Of a DNA stretch of 64,000 bases, positions 1-9,277 are shown piece after piece (within the stretch, counting starts at the first letter, position 1; every line of letters starts with the position of its first letter). The position numbers and the translations under genes are program-made. The stretch is from an uncultured Eubacteriales bacterium (lineage in GTDB: Bacteria; Bacillota; Clostridia; Christensenellales; Aristaeellaceae). Under the pieces are notes generated by a model. It was given only the letters and a program-made list of their open reading frames with translations. It was not told where the DNA came from and did no database searches. The stretch lies in NCBI GenBank assembly GCA_900315585.1, contig OMZP01000003.1:62001-126000 (forward strand), given 5' to 3'.

Positions 1-1
1 C

Positions 2-3000
2 ACCCTGGACAACACGCAGTATGTCGTGACGGTGACGGATGATATATATGTATATGTTAACAAATTTGTCATCAATTTCCAGAAGGAAGACGGCACCCCG
101 GACGAAGCACCGGACCTGGGTGATGGAACGCCCTATCTTGTTGTGCAGGAAGGGTACAGTAAAGATAATATTAATAAGGTATATTCCCTCGCCTCGATGA
201 CCGGGTCAACATGGGAAGTTGGGCAAAGTGCTTCTGGTCCATACATCCAGGCATATCTGATAGACTGGAAGGGCAGCAACCCGCTGGGCTCTCAAGATGT
301 AAGAGATAAGTGGGATTACGATCCTGACAATGTACTGGTAAAGCAGGATAATATTGCGGGATATTCCTTTACATCCAGTATTGATGGAGACGTGCTGACC
401 ATTACCGCGAAGAAGCAGCCCACCTATACTGTGGAGATCAAGCTGGTTCGCGAAAGCGCGGGCGCGCTCGACCTTTCCGGCTTCCAGTATGAGTATGGCG
501 TGTTCGCGTCTGTTACGGGACCGGATAACAACGGCGCGGAAAAGACCTGGGCCAGCTATCAGAGTGTGTCTCCGATGAGCGCAAGCACGGTGGTTCGTTT
601 TTCCAACTTCAGAGCTAACAGCAACAATCCCCAGAATAAGTCTGCGGCCGACGGTCTGCCGGTAACTGTGGCTTTCGGGAAGGGTATCAGTGCCGAGGGG
701 AACAACGGTACGTTGCAAACGAGCAACAACAGCGTAATCATCAACGACGGCGATGTAGTAAATGGGTACAAGTTCAAAGTAACGACTGATACAAACAAGA
801 CGACCTACACGGGTACGTGGGTGGAGCCCTACACCTATACTGTGCAGGTGAAGAATGCGAACGGCGGAGATGCCAGCTACGTTACTGATAATAATAGCTG
901 GTATGTATTTGCCGAAGTGACCCGCAATGACGGCGTGTACTGCTATGCCGCGCCCCTGACCACAGGCGCGAGCCAGAAGATCGCAAAATTCTACCGTGCG
1001 CAGGATTGCAATAATGATAATGTGGGAGGCGCGCTGACCACTGTAGCGGAATCGGATGAGTTTGTCACCTTCTCGATCCTGCGTCCCAAGGGTGATGTGG
1101 GTGATTATCCCTGGGCATATTTCTGCAAGACTACAGATAATGTCAACACCCGTGCCCTGAACGGGTCGACGGTGGCCAACCGGTATACGCTGGATGTGGA
1201 CGGCAACGTGCTGACCCTGCGGGAAGCCGCCACGCCGACAATTACCGTGGCGGAGAGCGCGGGTGAGACAATCGACCTGCCGCGGACCGATGGCAATTAC
1301 TATGTGGTGGGCGAGATGGCCTATCGCAACGGCACCATCGACATGATCAGCTATTCTGTGGAGCCTTATAGCGTCGCCAAGGAGGCGTACGATGCTCGCT
1401 TTGATCAGGTCTACGGTCGGGACAGGAACGCGACCGGTGCTTCGTATAGTAGCAGATCCAATGAGGGCGAGCAGTTCCTGACCGGAACCCGGTCCTATGA
1501 GCCCTATCTGGTTTTCGTGCCGAACAGCGTAACCACCAGTACGTCAGAAGCGGAAATTGCAAATGCACTGCTTGCGGGAAGCTGCGAGGTCATCAGCAAT
1601 CATGACGTTCTGGGCAAGTATCGCGTGACCACCACCGGCGGCTCTCTGGAAAGCCCGAATACCGAGATCACGCTCACCGGCCTGCCGGGCATCGCCGTCA
1701 CCGCGCATGTGGCGGATGAGAACGGCCCGAAGAATTTTGACGACAGCAAGCACTACTATGTCCTGGCCGAAATGGCCAAGGACGGCGGGACGGGTTACGC
1801 CTATGTGGAGCTGCCTCTCACGGCGGAGAGCGCAACCGCGACGGCCTCCGGAACGCTGCAGAACTTCGTGGATGAGCTCGGCGTCACCCATTTCTGCGCT
1901 GCGGAGGACTCCGTGAGCTTCTATATGGTGGAGTCTGAGTCGGCGCTGAGCGACCTTAATGCGGTTCTTAACGCGACGCGGTATGGCGAAGGCCAGCTGA
2001 TGAGCAAGTACGTGCCCACCTTCAATCGGAATGGCGACGCGTTGACGGTGACGCTCGAGGAGATCGGAACACCGGCGTACGCGGAGCAGACGGTTAAAAT
2101 CGAATTCTACAACAAGGCGCAGACGAGCCTGGTAATACCCGATAACACGCAATACAAGCTCAACGCGGCCGACAATTACTATGTCCTGGCCTGGCTGACG
2201 GAGAAGGACGACCCCAGGAGCCAGCCGGTGGGCTGGGCGGTGCTGCACGTGGACAGGAGCGCCCTGGGGGCTAACGGCACCTGGACCAGCACGCTGGGAA
2301 CCAGCGCGTTCAAAGTGTGCGACGCGAATCTCGACGCCATTGACAGCAGGACCATGGGCTGTGACCCGTCGAAGTATCGGCTGAATGTGCGCCTGTACAG
2401 GTCCGCGACCCAGGAGACTACCTATAATGGTCTGATTGCCAACGGCACCGACGCTGCGCCCGACGGCTATGACTTCAAGGGCGTGTTTACCGCCGAGAAG
2501 GCCGATCCGGACAAGCCTGAGGAGGAGATTGCGGCAAATACCGCCATCATTCGCCTGCACGAGGCCTACGCCAACAAGGAATACGGCATCCGCGTGTTTG
2601 TGGACCAGGCGGGCCTGGCGATTGGCAGTGATGAAAAGTATGTGGTTCGCGTTACGCTCAACCATGAGAATGGGCAAAGGAGTTATGCCTATGCGCCTCT
2701 GATAATCGGCGAGAACGACGGCGGCGCGGGCAACCCCGTGGTACTGGTTCCGCTGCTGAACAGAAGTTCCTCTATTTGGTTTGATCAGAACGGCGATCCC
2801 AGCAGTCAGACGATCACGGGCAATGAAAGCAATTATTCCATTGATGTCCTGGCGGTCGACAGCACGGGCACCATTAACCCGAACATGTTGTGGAAAACTC
2901 CCGTCGAAGGCAAGTATGCACTGGTGCCTGAGGGAGAATCCATCAATCGGTATACGGTGTCCGTCGACGGCAGACAGGCCGTGGAGAATGTGGCCGAGCA

Positions 3001-6000
3001 GAAGATGGTGTACTATTATGATATCCGCTTCACCAAGGATGTGAACGGCGTCACCATCGGCCAGCTGAAGGAAGCCCTGAGCGACGCGACGAATTTCGGC
3101 CTGTACACGGAGATTCTCTCCAAGCACGCCACCGATATGGAGTCCAACATCGGCGCGGCCCACCTGACCGGCCCCATCGGCGCGGACTATGGCTTCTCCC
3201 ATAACAACCTGATGGTCAACCAGGTGAAGGTCACCAAGCGTTGGCTCAATTCCAATGGGCAGGCCAAGCAGGCGCCGGTTGAGCTCAGGCTCTATCCCGT
3301 CACCTCCTACAATGAGTCGACCCATGAGTATACCTTGGGCACCAGCTATTACAAGCCGGATAACCCCAACGGAGACGGTACCGTCACTACGATCAGGACG
3401 GACAGCAAGGGCGTGGCGGTGTTCAACTTCTCGAAGCTGCCGGCGGGCCGGTATGTGCTGAAGGAGGTCATCAATGGCCAGGAATACGCCTTTGACAGCC
3501 CGAAGACCGAAGATGTGATCACGGCTGGCGACGGCACCAACATCATGTTCGCCGATGGAATGCTGGAGATCAGGAACATCAACGTCAACATCAACTACTT
3601 TGGCGATATCGCCGACAACGTGCCGCTTTATGGCGTCATCCGCCATGTCAACCGCTGTTGGGCGCAGATCGTCACGGAAGATGAGAACGACTATAACAGG
3701 CTCGTCACGCAAAACGGAGGCGAAGGCGGCACCGGCGAAAACGACATCAATCAGATCGCGCTTGCCGGAGACGCCAGCAAGAACGCGCCGAAGTATGACA
3801 TTGAGGCCGACATGGCGAATCTGCGCGATTTGTCCAGGCGGCTGGCCGCCAGCGGCAGCAGCGAGACGGTGAAGATTGTCAACACGACCTACGAATTCAT
3901 GAACAGCGTGGATGCCCTTGAGATCAAGGGCGACGGGCGCTTCGTCGTGGTCAATGTCGACATGTCCAACGCCCCGAACGTGGCCACCATCAATGTCAAG
4001 ACGAAGTTCAATGGTGTGACCCTGGATGCCGACTTCGGCAAGAACGGCAGCGAGTATTCCTCCAAGGTGCTCTACAATTTCGTCAGCAACGGCCAGCCCT
4101 ACACCGGCAAGATCAACACCTCCGGCGTGGGCGCGGGCGTCCTGCTGGCTCCCAGCGCCATCGTGGCGGACCTGGGCGGCAGCTGGGGCGGCACCATCAT
4201 CTGCCATGAGGCCCAGCATACCGGCTCTGAAATCCACTCCGACAGCCAGAACAAGATCCAGAAGATCAATACTGCGCTGACCAATACGGACAAGAAGCTG
4301 GAGATCGGCGATCTGGCGCTGCGGAAGGTCACCTCCGGCGAAGCCGCGCAGGACAACACCACCTGGTTCACCTTCGTCGTGAACCTCAAGGATGATAAAA
4401 ACCAGAAAGTGACCGAGGATTACATCGCCTCCGGTCTGGAATCCGGCACAGAGGTCCGCTTCGTGAACGGCGTGGCCAGGGTGCAGGTGCGCGCCAACAA
4501 CAAGGTGACGATCACCGGCATCCCCGCGGGCTATACGTATGAAGTCACTGAGGTGCAGACGCCGGAGACCGCCCACTATCGTCAGGTGGGCATCACCAAC
4601 GATTCCGGAACCATCGAGAAGAACAGGACGGTCACCGCGACGGTTGAAAACACCTATAAGGACACCGAGGGCTGTGAGTATGCGCCCAAGGTGAGGAAGG
4701 TTATCCAGGACAAGAGCGGCGCTGTGCTTGCTACAGCTCAGTGGCCCGTGAAGGCGCATACGGTGGGCTTCACCTTTGCCCTGGCTTCTGCGGACGAGTC
4801 GCCGTGTCCGGGCATGACCCTGCCCACGGAAAAGACAGTCACGGCCACGGCTACGGACCAGATCAAGACGTTCGCGGGAATCGCCTTCGAATATGTGCGG
4901 GAGGATAAGTTCTATCCTCATGAATACCACTTCACCGTCACCGAGCAGGTGCCGGAAGAGCAGGATCGCATTCCCGGCGTCACCTACTGCGAGACGCCGA
5001 TCGAACTGACGGTGTTCGTCGACGTGCGCAGTGGAAGTAACACCGATTCCCTGTATGTGAAGTCGGTGCAGTACGGCACCGCTGCAGCCGTGACGGATCA
5101 GGCCCAAATTGCCGCGGCTTCCGGCAGCATCGTCAACACCTACGACAGCGTCAAGGCCCAGCCCAAGGCCTACAAGAAGCTGGACGGCCAGGCGTATAAC
5201 GGCAGCCTGAAGGACGGCAATGAAACGATCAACTTCACCTTCCAGCTGACCCCCGTGAGCGCGGACGCTGTGGCTTTCGAGAAATCTTCCGGAGTGGTCG
5301 AGACCGCGGCCACGAAAGGCGAAAGCGAAGCCGTCTTCCAGGAGAGGGAGTTCACTAAGGCGGGAGAGTATGTGTACAAGATCACCGAGCTGGATGAAAG
5401 CACTACACATACAAAAATTGCGTATGACAAGACGGAGCTGTTCTGGAAGGTTGTGGTCGATGATACGAGCGGCAAGCTGGCCATCACCACGAACAACTAT
5501 TACACCGAAGCAGGCGCGACGAATCATGCCACAAGCCTGAGTGGCAATCAGGACGGCACTCAGGCGGTGTTCGAGAACCACGAGCTGACCGACTTCTGCT
5601 TCCAGAAGGCCTGGACCAACGGCGTGGATTTCGAGAACTACGTCCCGTGGCCGGAGAATGCCTCGATCGTCATCTCCGTGGGCCGCATGGATGCTAAGAA
5701 CAAGGAGGATGCTAGCTTCGACCTCAAGTATACGATCAGCTATGACAAAGAGAACAGAACCATTTCCATCACCCTGAACGAAGGCAGCAAGTGTCCCAAC
5801 AGCGAACCGATCCCCGTCCAGTCGTACACAGGGGACAATGATAAAAAGCTGTATGAGTTCCTGATCTCCAATCTGAGAAAGAAGGACAGCAGCGGCAACG
5901 AGTGGACCTACTTCGCCCAGGAGACCACTTACTACCCGGGCTTCCGTGTGCACTACGGCAAGCAGGATGCCGGTACCAGTACCACGGATCGCGCGACGGA

Positions 6001-6175
6001 CAAGATCAGCGACACCGATTCGCGCATTATCCGAAACGACATGAACACCGTCCATCTGCCCGCCACCGGCGGCGTGGGCACGAACGCGCTCTACGCGCTG
6101 GGCGGCGGCCTGGTGCTGCTGGCGGCGCTGGGCTGGGTGCTCGGCAGCCGCAAGCGCCGGGACGACGAGGCGTAA
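2..6175 (+). CDS. Giant LPATGG-anchored surface protein, 5' end cut by window
   Basis: The reading frame is open to the left edge, so the true N-terminus and signal peptide lie outside. Over 2050 residues are visible. The first half has about seven divergent modules of 120-150 residues, each with a core like YYVLAEM (near nt 137, 488, 898, 1297, 1750, 2177, 2638). A CnaB-like segment follows (about nt 3205-3540), then a choice-of-anchor-A-type domain (about nt 3590-4260, with a LLAPSAIV...GGxxxGxII...GxEIH pattern). After that come three FctA/SpaA-like beta domains (about nt 4300-5580) and a final beta domain. The C-terminus is a classical cell-wall sorting signal: LPATGG at nt 6056-6073, a hydrophobic segment and an RKRR tail. 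Inference: a wall-linked adhesin or fibre subunit handled by the sortases downstream. Ligand unknown. Confidence 0.88.
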   Translation, partial: TLDNTQYVVTVTDDIYVYVNKFVINFQKEDGTPDEAPDLGDGTPYLVVQEGYSKDNINKVYSLASMTGSTWEVGQSASGPYIQAYLIDWKGSNPLGSQDVRDKWDYDPDNVLVKQDNIAGYSFTSSIDGDVLTITAKKQPTYTVEIKLVRESAGALDLSGFQYEYGVFASVTGPDNNGAEKTWASYQSVSPMSASTVVRFSNFRANSNNPQNKSAADGLPVTVAFGKGISAEGNNGTLQTSNNSVIINDGDVVNGYKFKVTTDTNKTTYTGTWVEPYTYTVQVKNANGGDASYVTDNNSWYVFAEVTRNDGVYCYAAPLTTGASQKIAKFYRAQDCNNDNVGGALTTVAESDEFVTFSILRPKGDVGDYPWAYFCKTTDNVNTRALNGSTVANRYTLDVDGNVLTLREAATPTITVAESAGETIDLPRTDGNYYVVGEMAYRNGTIDMISYSVEPYSVAKEAYDARFDQVYGRDRNATGASYSSRSNEGEQFLTGTRSYEPYLVFVPNSVTTSTSEAEIANALLAGSCEVISNHDVLGKYRVTTTGGSLESPNTEITLTGLPGIAVTAHVADENGPKNFDDSKHYYVLAEMAKDGGTGYAYVELPLTAESATATASGTLQNFVDELGVTHFCAAEDSVSFYMVESESALSDLNAVLNATRYGEGQLMSKYVPTFNRNGDALTVTLEEIGTPAYAEQTVKIEFYNKAQTSLVIPDNTQYKLNAADNYYVLAWLTEKDDPRSQPVGWAVLHVDRSALGANGTWTSTLGTSAFKVCDANLDAIDSRTMGCDPSKYRLNVRLYRSATQETTYNGLIANGTDAAPDGYDFKGVFTAEKADPDKPEEEIAANTAIIRLHEAYANKEYGIRVFVDQAGLAIGSDEKYVVRVTLNHENGQRSYAYAPLIIGENDGGAGNPVVLVPLLNRSSSIWFDQNGDPSSQTITGNESNYSIDVLAVDSTGTINPNMLWKTPVEGKYALVPEGESINRYTVSVDGRQAVENVAEQKMVYYYDIRFTKDVNGVTIGQLKEALSDATNFGLYTEILSKHATDMESNIGAAHLTGPIGADYGFSHNNLMVNQVKVTKRWLNSNGQAKQAPVELRLYPVTSYNESTHEYTLGTSYYKPDNPNGDGTVTTIRTDSKGVAVFNFSKLPAGRYVLKEVINGQEYAFDSPKTEDVITAGDGTNIMFADGMLEIRNINVNINYFGDIADNVPLYGVIRHVNRCWAQIVTEDENDYNRLVTQNGGEGGTGENDINQIALAGDASKNAPKYDIEADMANLRDLSRRLAASGSSETVKIVNTTYEFMNSVDALEIKGDGRFVVVNVDMSNAPNVATINVKTKFNGVTLDADFGKNGSEYSSKVLYNFVSNGQPYTGKINTSGVGAGVLLAPSAIVADLGGSWGGTIICHEAQHTGSEIHSDSQNKIQKINTALTNTDKKLEIGDLALRKVTSGEAAQDNTTWFTFVVNLKDDKNQKVTEDYIASGLESGTEVRFVNGVARVQVRANNKVTITGIPAGYTYEVTEVQTPETAHYRQVGITNDSGTIEKNRTVTATVENTYKDTEGCEYAPKVRKVIQDKSGAVLATAQWPVKAHTVGFTFALASADESPCPGMTLPTEKTVTATATDQIKTFAGIAFEYVREDKFYPHEYHFTVTEQVPEEQDRIPGVTYCETPIELTVFVDVRSGSNTDSLYVKSVQYGTAAAVTDQAQIAAASGSIVNTYDSVKAQPKAYKKLDGQAYNGSLKDGNETINFTFQLTPVSADAVAFEKSSGVVETAATKGESEAVFQEREFTKAGEYVYKITELDESTTHTKIAYDKTELFWKVVVDDTSGKLAITTNNYYTEAGATNHATSLSGNQDGTQAVFENHELTDFCFQKAWTNGVDFENYVPWPENASIVISVGRMDAKNKEDASFDLKYTISYDKENRTISITLNEGSKCPNSEPIPVQSYTGDNDKKLYEFLISNLRKKDSSGNEWTYFAQETTYYPGFRVHYGKQDAGTSTTDRATDKISDTDSRIIRNDMNTVHLPATGGVGTNALYALGGGLVLLAALGWVLGSRKRRDDEA

Positions 6176-6215
6176 CGGGAGGCCTCCCTTGGGGGGCATC
6201 AAAAGCCGTGTTGTC

Positions 6216-6287
6216 AACCCCTCAGTCTGCTTTGCAGACAGCTCCCCTTACACAGGGGAGCCGGGGCGGCGCATGCCAAAGCCTCCC
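6216..6287 (+). repeat. 72-bp direct repeat, copy 1
   Basis: Identical over 72 bp to 6381-6452. It starts AACCCCTCAGTCTGC and contains two hairpins: GTCTGC/GCAGAC, and AGCTCCCC/GGGGAGCC-type. Between the copies lies another hairpin unit, CCTTCCCCTTTGGGGAAGG at about 6309-6327, which recurs at 29752 and 29893. It behaves like a dispersed REP-type intergenic repeat. Confidence 0.9.
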
Positions 6288-6380
6288 CGCCGAGGGGGTC
6301 TCCAAAAGCCTTCCCCTTTGGGGAAGGTGGCGCGGAGCGCCGGATGAGGTCTCCGGAGGTTGGCACGAGGTCGGGTTGAC

Positions 6381-6452
6381 AACCCCTCAGTCTGCTTTGC
6401 AGACAGCTCCCCTTACACAGGGGAGCCGGGGCGGCGCATGCCAAAGCCTCCC
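6381..6452 (+). repeat. 72-bp direct repeat, copy 2
   Basis: Second exact copy of 6216-6287, offset 165 bp. It is followed by a CCTTGTGTAAAGGGG segment that partly mirrors the palindromic arm. Confidence 0.9.
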
Positions 6453-6896
6453 TTGTGTAAAGGGGATTGAGCGCCCGGAAAACAGTCCTGTGGACTGTTT
6501 TAGCAAAATCGGGCCCGTTCGTGCGCGATGGGACCCGATGCGTCAGCATTGGGCGCGCGCGTTTGGTAGGCCCCCGTCGGTGGCCCGCGCAGCGGATCGG
6601 AGGGATTGTCCTTTCATACACAACCGCCTCAGGGCGTTGCGTAAATTCTTTCAATCGTGGAAGGGGGGTGGCCCCAGCATGATGTGCAGGGAAATTGTTC
6701 CCCACATCCGGGGAAAGCCAAGCGGACGACCGACGGGTGGGTGTTTGAGGCCGCCCGCCTTCCGGCGCTGCCGCCGAAGGGCTTCGGAGGTCGCGCCGAG
6801 AGAAGGAGGGGATGAGCCAAGGCGAAATGCCTGAAATCCAAAATGGATGGTTTTGTCCCAAAAACTTTGGTAAACATTCCCTGGTTTTCCAGCCAA

Positions 6897-6929
6897 GTAA
6901 CCCGCTACGTAACCTTGACTTGTTATAAT
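6897..6929 (+). promoter_or_regulatory. GTAACC direct-repeat promoter of the pilin gene
   Basis: GTAACC at 6897-6902 and 6909-6914 (12-bp period), then TATAAT at 6924-6929, exactly 15 bp after the start of the second box. The usual -35 position (6901-6906, CCCGCT) is not consensus. The boxes therefore look like an activator site replacing the -35 element. The same arrangement occurs at 16144-16176 upstream of the sortase genes. Confidence 0.6.
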
Positions 6930-7125
6930 ATGGGTGCAAGGCTCGGAGAACGGGTATGTTTTCCAGGTCGGCGGCCGAAAGGCCCCCGATGAGCCAATCC
7001 CTGGGGCGAGGGGATTCGCCCCCGCCGAGCGGTTTCCGCCCGGAGGTTCCCCAACACCACCATGCGGGCGCATGGAACACAATACGCGCAAAACGCGCAG
7101 ATAAAGAAAGGAATGGGATAGGAAC

Positions 7126-8763
7126 ATGAAGAAGATTCTTGCTCTGGCTCTGGCGGCGCTGATGCTGATTGGCATGATGAGCGTTGCGTTCGCCGATGGT
7201 GAGACGGCTGCTGCGACCACTACTGGCCTGACGTCTGATGCTGAGATCAGCATTTCCAACTTGGACGTTGGCGATACCGTGAACCTGTACAAGGTTATCG
7301 AGCGCAATCCTGATAACGGCGGATGGAAGCTTGCTGAGGGTTTTGAAGGCCTGAGCAGCAATACCAACATTAAGAAGATCGTTGACAATGATGCGTCTTT
7401 CGCTGGCTTGACCCAGGATGATCTTGAAGCGATTGCTACCGCTGCTAAGACTGCTAAGAAAGTGAGTAGCGAAGCGACCGATGCTACGACCTATACCTAT
7501 GACACTACCGGTAATCCCGGTATGTACCTGGCTCTGATCGCTCCCGTGAAGGCTGACACCATCTACAATCCGATCATCGTGTCTGCTGACTACACCGCGG
7601 GTGGCAATTCGATCAGTGCTCTGTCCAAGATGGGCCAGAACGGTATCGCCAAGAAGGAAACCGTGACCCTGACCAAGACCACCGCAGACATCACTCTGGA
7701 CAGCGGCGAGATCGTGAAGTTCACCGTGACCACCACCATCCCTGCCTATGCTGCGAACTACACCAACCCCACCTTTATCATGAAGGATCAGCTGAGCACT
7801 GGCCTCAAGTTCATTGTGGATGCTGAGCACCCCTTCACCGTTACCTCCGGTGATGTTACCTATACGGGCGCTCCGGTGACTAACGACAAGAACTTCACCC
7901 TGACGTTCGACTCTGCCAAGATTGCTGCTCTGGTTGCTCCCCAGGCTGTGACCGTTGAGTATTATGCCAAGCTGACCAACGAGGCTCCCTATACCGTCAA
8001 CGAGGAAACCAACGACGTCACCGTTGAGTTCTCCAACAATCCTGATGATAATACTTCCCACGGCCACCTGAAGGACGAGATCAAGGAATACACCTTCACC
8101 ATCGACGGCAGTCTGTTTGGCAATTCCGATTGGACTACCAGCGAGTTGGTCAAGGTTGGTGTAGACAAGGATGGCAATCCCATCGAGAAAATCGTCAAGC
8201 AGGATAACGGCCATGAAAGTGCCGCTCTGGATGGCGCGGTGTTCGGCCTGTATACCAGCAAGGCTGAGGCTGACGCTTCCAGCACCAATTACTACACCAA
8301 TGATGTGTTCAATGGCACTGTGACCACCGCAAATGGCGGCCTGATGAAGATCAACGGCTTGGATGAGGGCGTCTATTACCTGAAGGAGCTCAGCGCCCCC
8401 GCTGGCTACATCAAGGATACTGCTACCCACAAGATCGAGATCACCAAGACCACCAAGACCGTGACCAAGACTGAGACTCTGGAGGATACCTGTGTGGTCA
8501 CCTACGATGTTGAGGTTCTGGAGTCCTACTCCGTGAAGATTGATGATGCGACCACCAGCACTTACACCATGACGCTGGATGGCCCCTCCATCACGAAGTC
8601 CAGTGAGTCCGACGAGTCTACTGACATCGTCAATACCAAGGGCGTTGAGCTGCCCACCACCGGCGGCATGGGCACCACCCTGCTGTACGTCGGCGGCTCC
8701 ATCCTGGTGCTGGCTGCTGTGATCCTGCTGGTGACCAAGCGTCGCATGGGTGCGAACGACTAA
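7126..8763 (+). CDS. Pilin-like isopeptide surface protein, LPTTGG
   Basis: 545 aa. Signal peptide at residues 1-23 (KK, hydrophobic core, SVAFA cleavage). The body resembles SpaA-type fimbrial subunits: an N-terminal domain, a middle isopeptide-type beta domain (about residues 180-310) and a C-terminal CnaB domain with an E-box-like YYLKELSAPAGY (about residues 420-431). The sorting signal LPTTGG starts at residue 509, followed by a membrane segment and KRR tail. The usual pilin motif YPKN is not present; at the equivalent place the sequence reads GIAKK, so Lys176 or Lys177 could be the sortase acceptor (inference). Start supported by an AGGA-type SD before ATG 7126. It uses more T-ending codons than its neighbours, which may mean high expression. 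Likely a shaft or major subunit. Confidence 0.85.
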   Translation: MKKILALALAALMLIGMMSVAFADGETAAATTTGLTSDAEISISNLDVGDTVNLYKVIERNPDNGGWKLAEGFEGLSSNTNIKKIVDNDASFAGLTQDDLEAIATAAKTAKKVSSEATDATTYTYDTTGNPGMYLALIAPVKADTIYNPIIVSADYTAGGNSISALSKMGQNGIAKKETVTLTKTTADITLDSGEIVKFTVTTTIPAYAANYTNPTFIMKDQLSTGLKFIVDAEHPFTVTSGDVTYTGAPVTNDKNFTLTFDSAKIAALVAPQAVTVEYYAKLTNEAPYTVNEETNDVTVEFSNNPDDNTSHGHLKDEIKEYTFTIDGSLFGNSDWTTSELVKVGVDKDGNPIEKIVKQDNGHESAALDGAVFGLYTSKAEADASSTNYYTNDVFNGTVTTANGGLMKINGLDEGVYYLKELSAPAGYIKDTATHKIEITKTTKTVTKTETLEDTCVVTYDVEVLESYSVKIDDATTSTYTMTLDGPSITKSSESDESTDIVNTKGVELPTTGGMGTTLLYVGGSILVLAAVILLVTKRRMGAND

Positions 8764-8831
8764 TCCCCTGAGATGACACAGGCGCATATCGCGCAGGGTT
8801 CACCCACGCGATAGACGCACAACCTCCTTCG

Positions 8832-8861
8832 CCCTCCCCGGTTCGCCGGGGAGGGTTTTTT
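8832..8861 (+). terminator. Intrinsic terminator after the pilin gene
   Basis: Perfect 10-bp stem CCCTCCCCGG / CCGGGGAGGG with a TTCG tetraloop, followed by six T. Confidence 0.9.
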
Positions 8862-8892
8862 GCGCGGATTCGATGGGAACCCTGGGGACGAA

Positions 8893-8920
8893 CGGTTACA
8901 TGGACATGGCCATGTAACCG
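8893..8920. promoter_or_regulatory. 11-bp inverted repeat with GTAACC half-sites
   Basis: CGGTTACATGG / CCATGTAACCG with a 6-bp centre. The right arm shares CATGTAACC with the operator-like box at 16141-16149. No T-tract follows, so a protein-binding site is more likely than a terminator. Confidence 0.4.
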
Positions 8921-9277
8921 TAATGCGCCCGGGAACGGGCGCGGCGGCGGGGTCGGGAAGGCTAAAAATGTCCCTGCTTTACAGCGCCAATTTCCGCTGA
9001 AATCGAGGGGGGTTTCAGGGTTTACGTACACCGTGTAATCAATAAAAAGCCTGATTTTACAGGGTTTTTAACTTAAAAAAGGGGTGAATTTGTTAAATCG
9101 TTCGGGCATGGCTAAAATTGTCCTCAATCCCTTGGACGGGGTGCGCCCAAAAGGTTCCATTTTGAACTCTTGAATGTTATAATTATCGTAAGGTAAATGG
9201 GAGACTTTCAAGATCTTTCGAGTAACTCGATGGCGATAGAGACGGCGCGGCCCGCGGGGCCAGTTGGGAGAGAGACG

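Larger units (their letters stand above)
6176..7125. other. 950-bp intergenic region with repeats, promoter and long leader
   Basis: No supported gene. The left part (6182-6480) is built of small palindromic repeats, including an exact 72-bp direct repeat. The middle (6480-6880) has no feature I can name. The right part has the GTAACC-type promoter (6897-6929), then about 190 nt of GC-rich leader that could fold, for example around 6965-7060. Frames open here on either strand continue into repeats and look like shadows. Confidence 0.6.
8764..9277. other. 514-bp intergenic region
   Basis: Contains a terminator (8832-8861), an inverted repeat carrying GTAACC (8893-8920), an AT-rich stretch (about 9040-9110), and an isolated TATAAT at 9178-9183 without a convincing -35 that may start transcription of the tip protein gene. 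No coding sequence supported. Confidence 0.6.

Noticed and set aside
1544..6217. 1557-aa frame on the minus strand opposite the giant surface protein
   Set aside because: GC-rich third-position mirror of the real gene; composition rich in His, Arg, Leu and Val without domains. Same for the long minus frames at 9068-12415, 12593-15430, 18788-21580 and 33735-37574.
6467..6834. Small frames in the 6.2-7.1 kb gap, both strands
   Set aside because: They run through repeats and across the terminator-like hairpins, with no SD and no protein-like composition.
6930..7125. c-di-GMP (GEMM) or other known riboswitch in the pilin leader
   Set aside because: GEMM hallmarks (GACGCAAAGC-type core with the GAAA tetraloop region) were not found; left as an unclassified leader.
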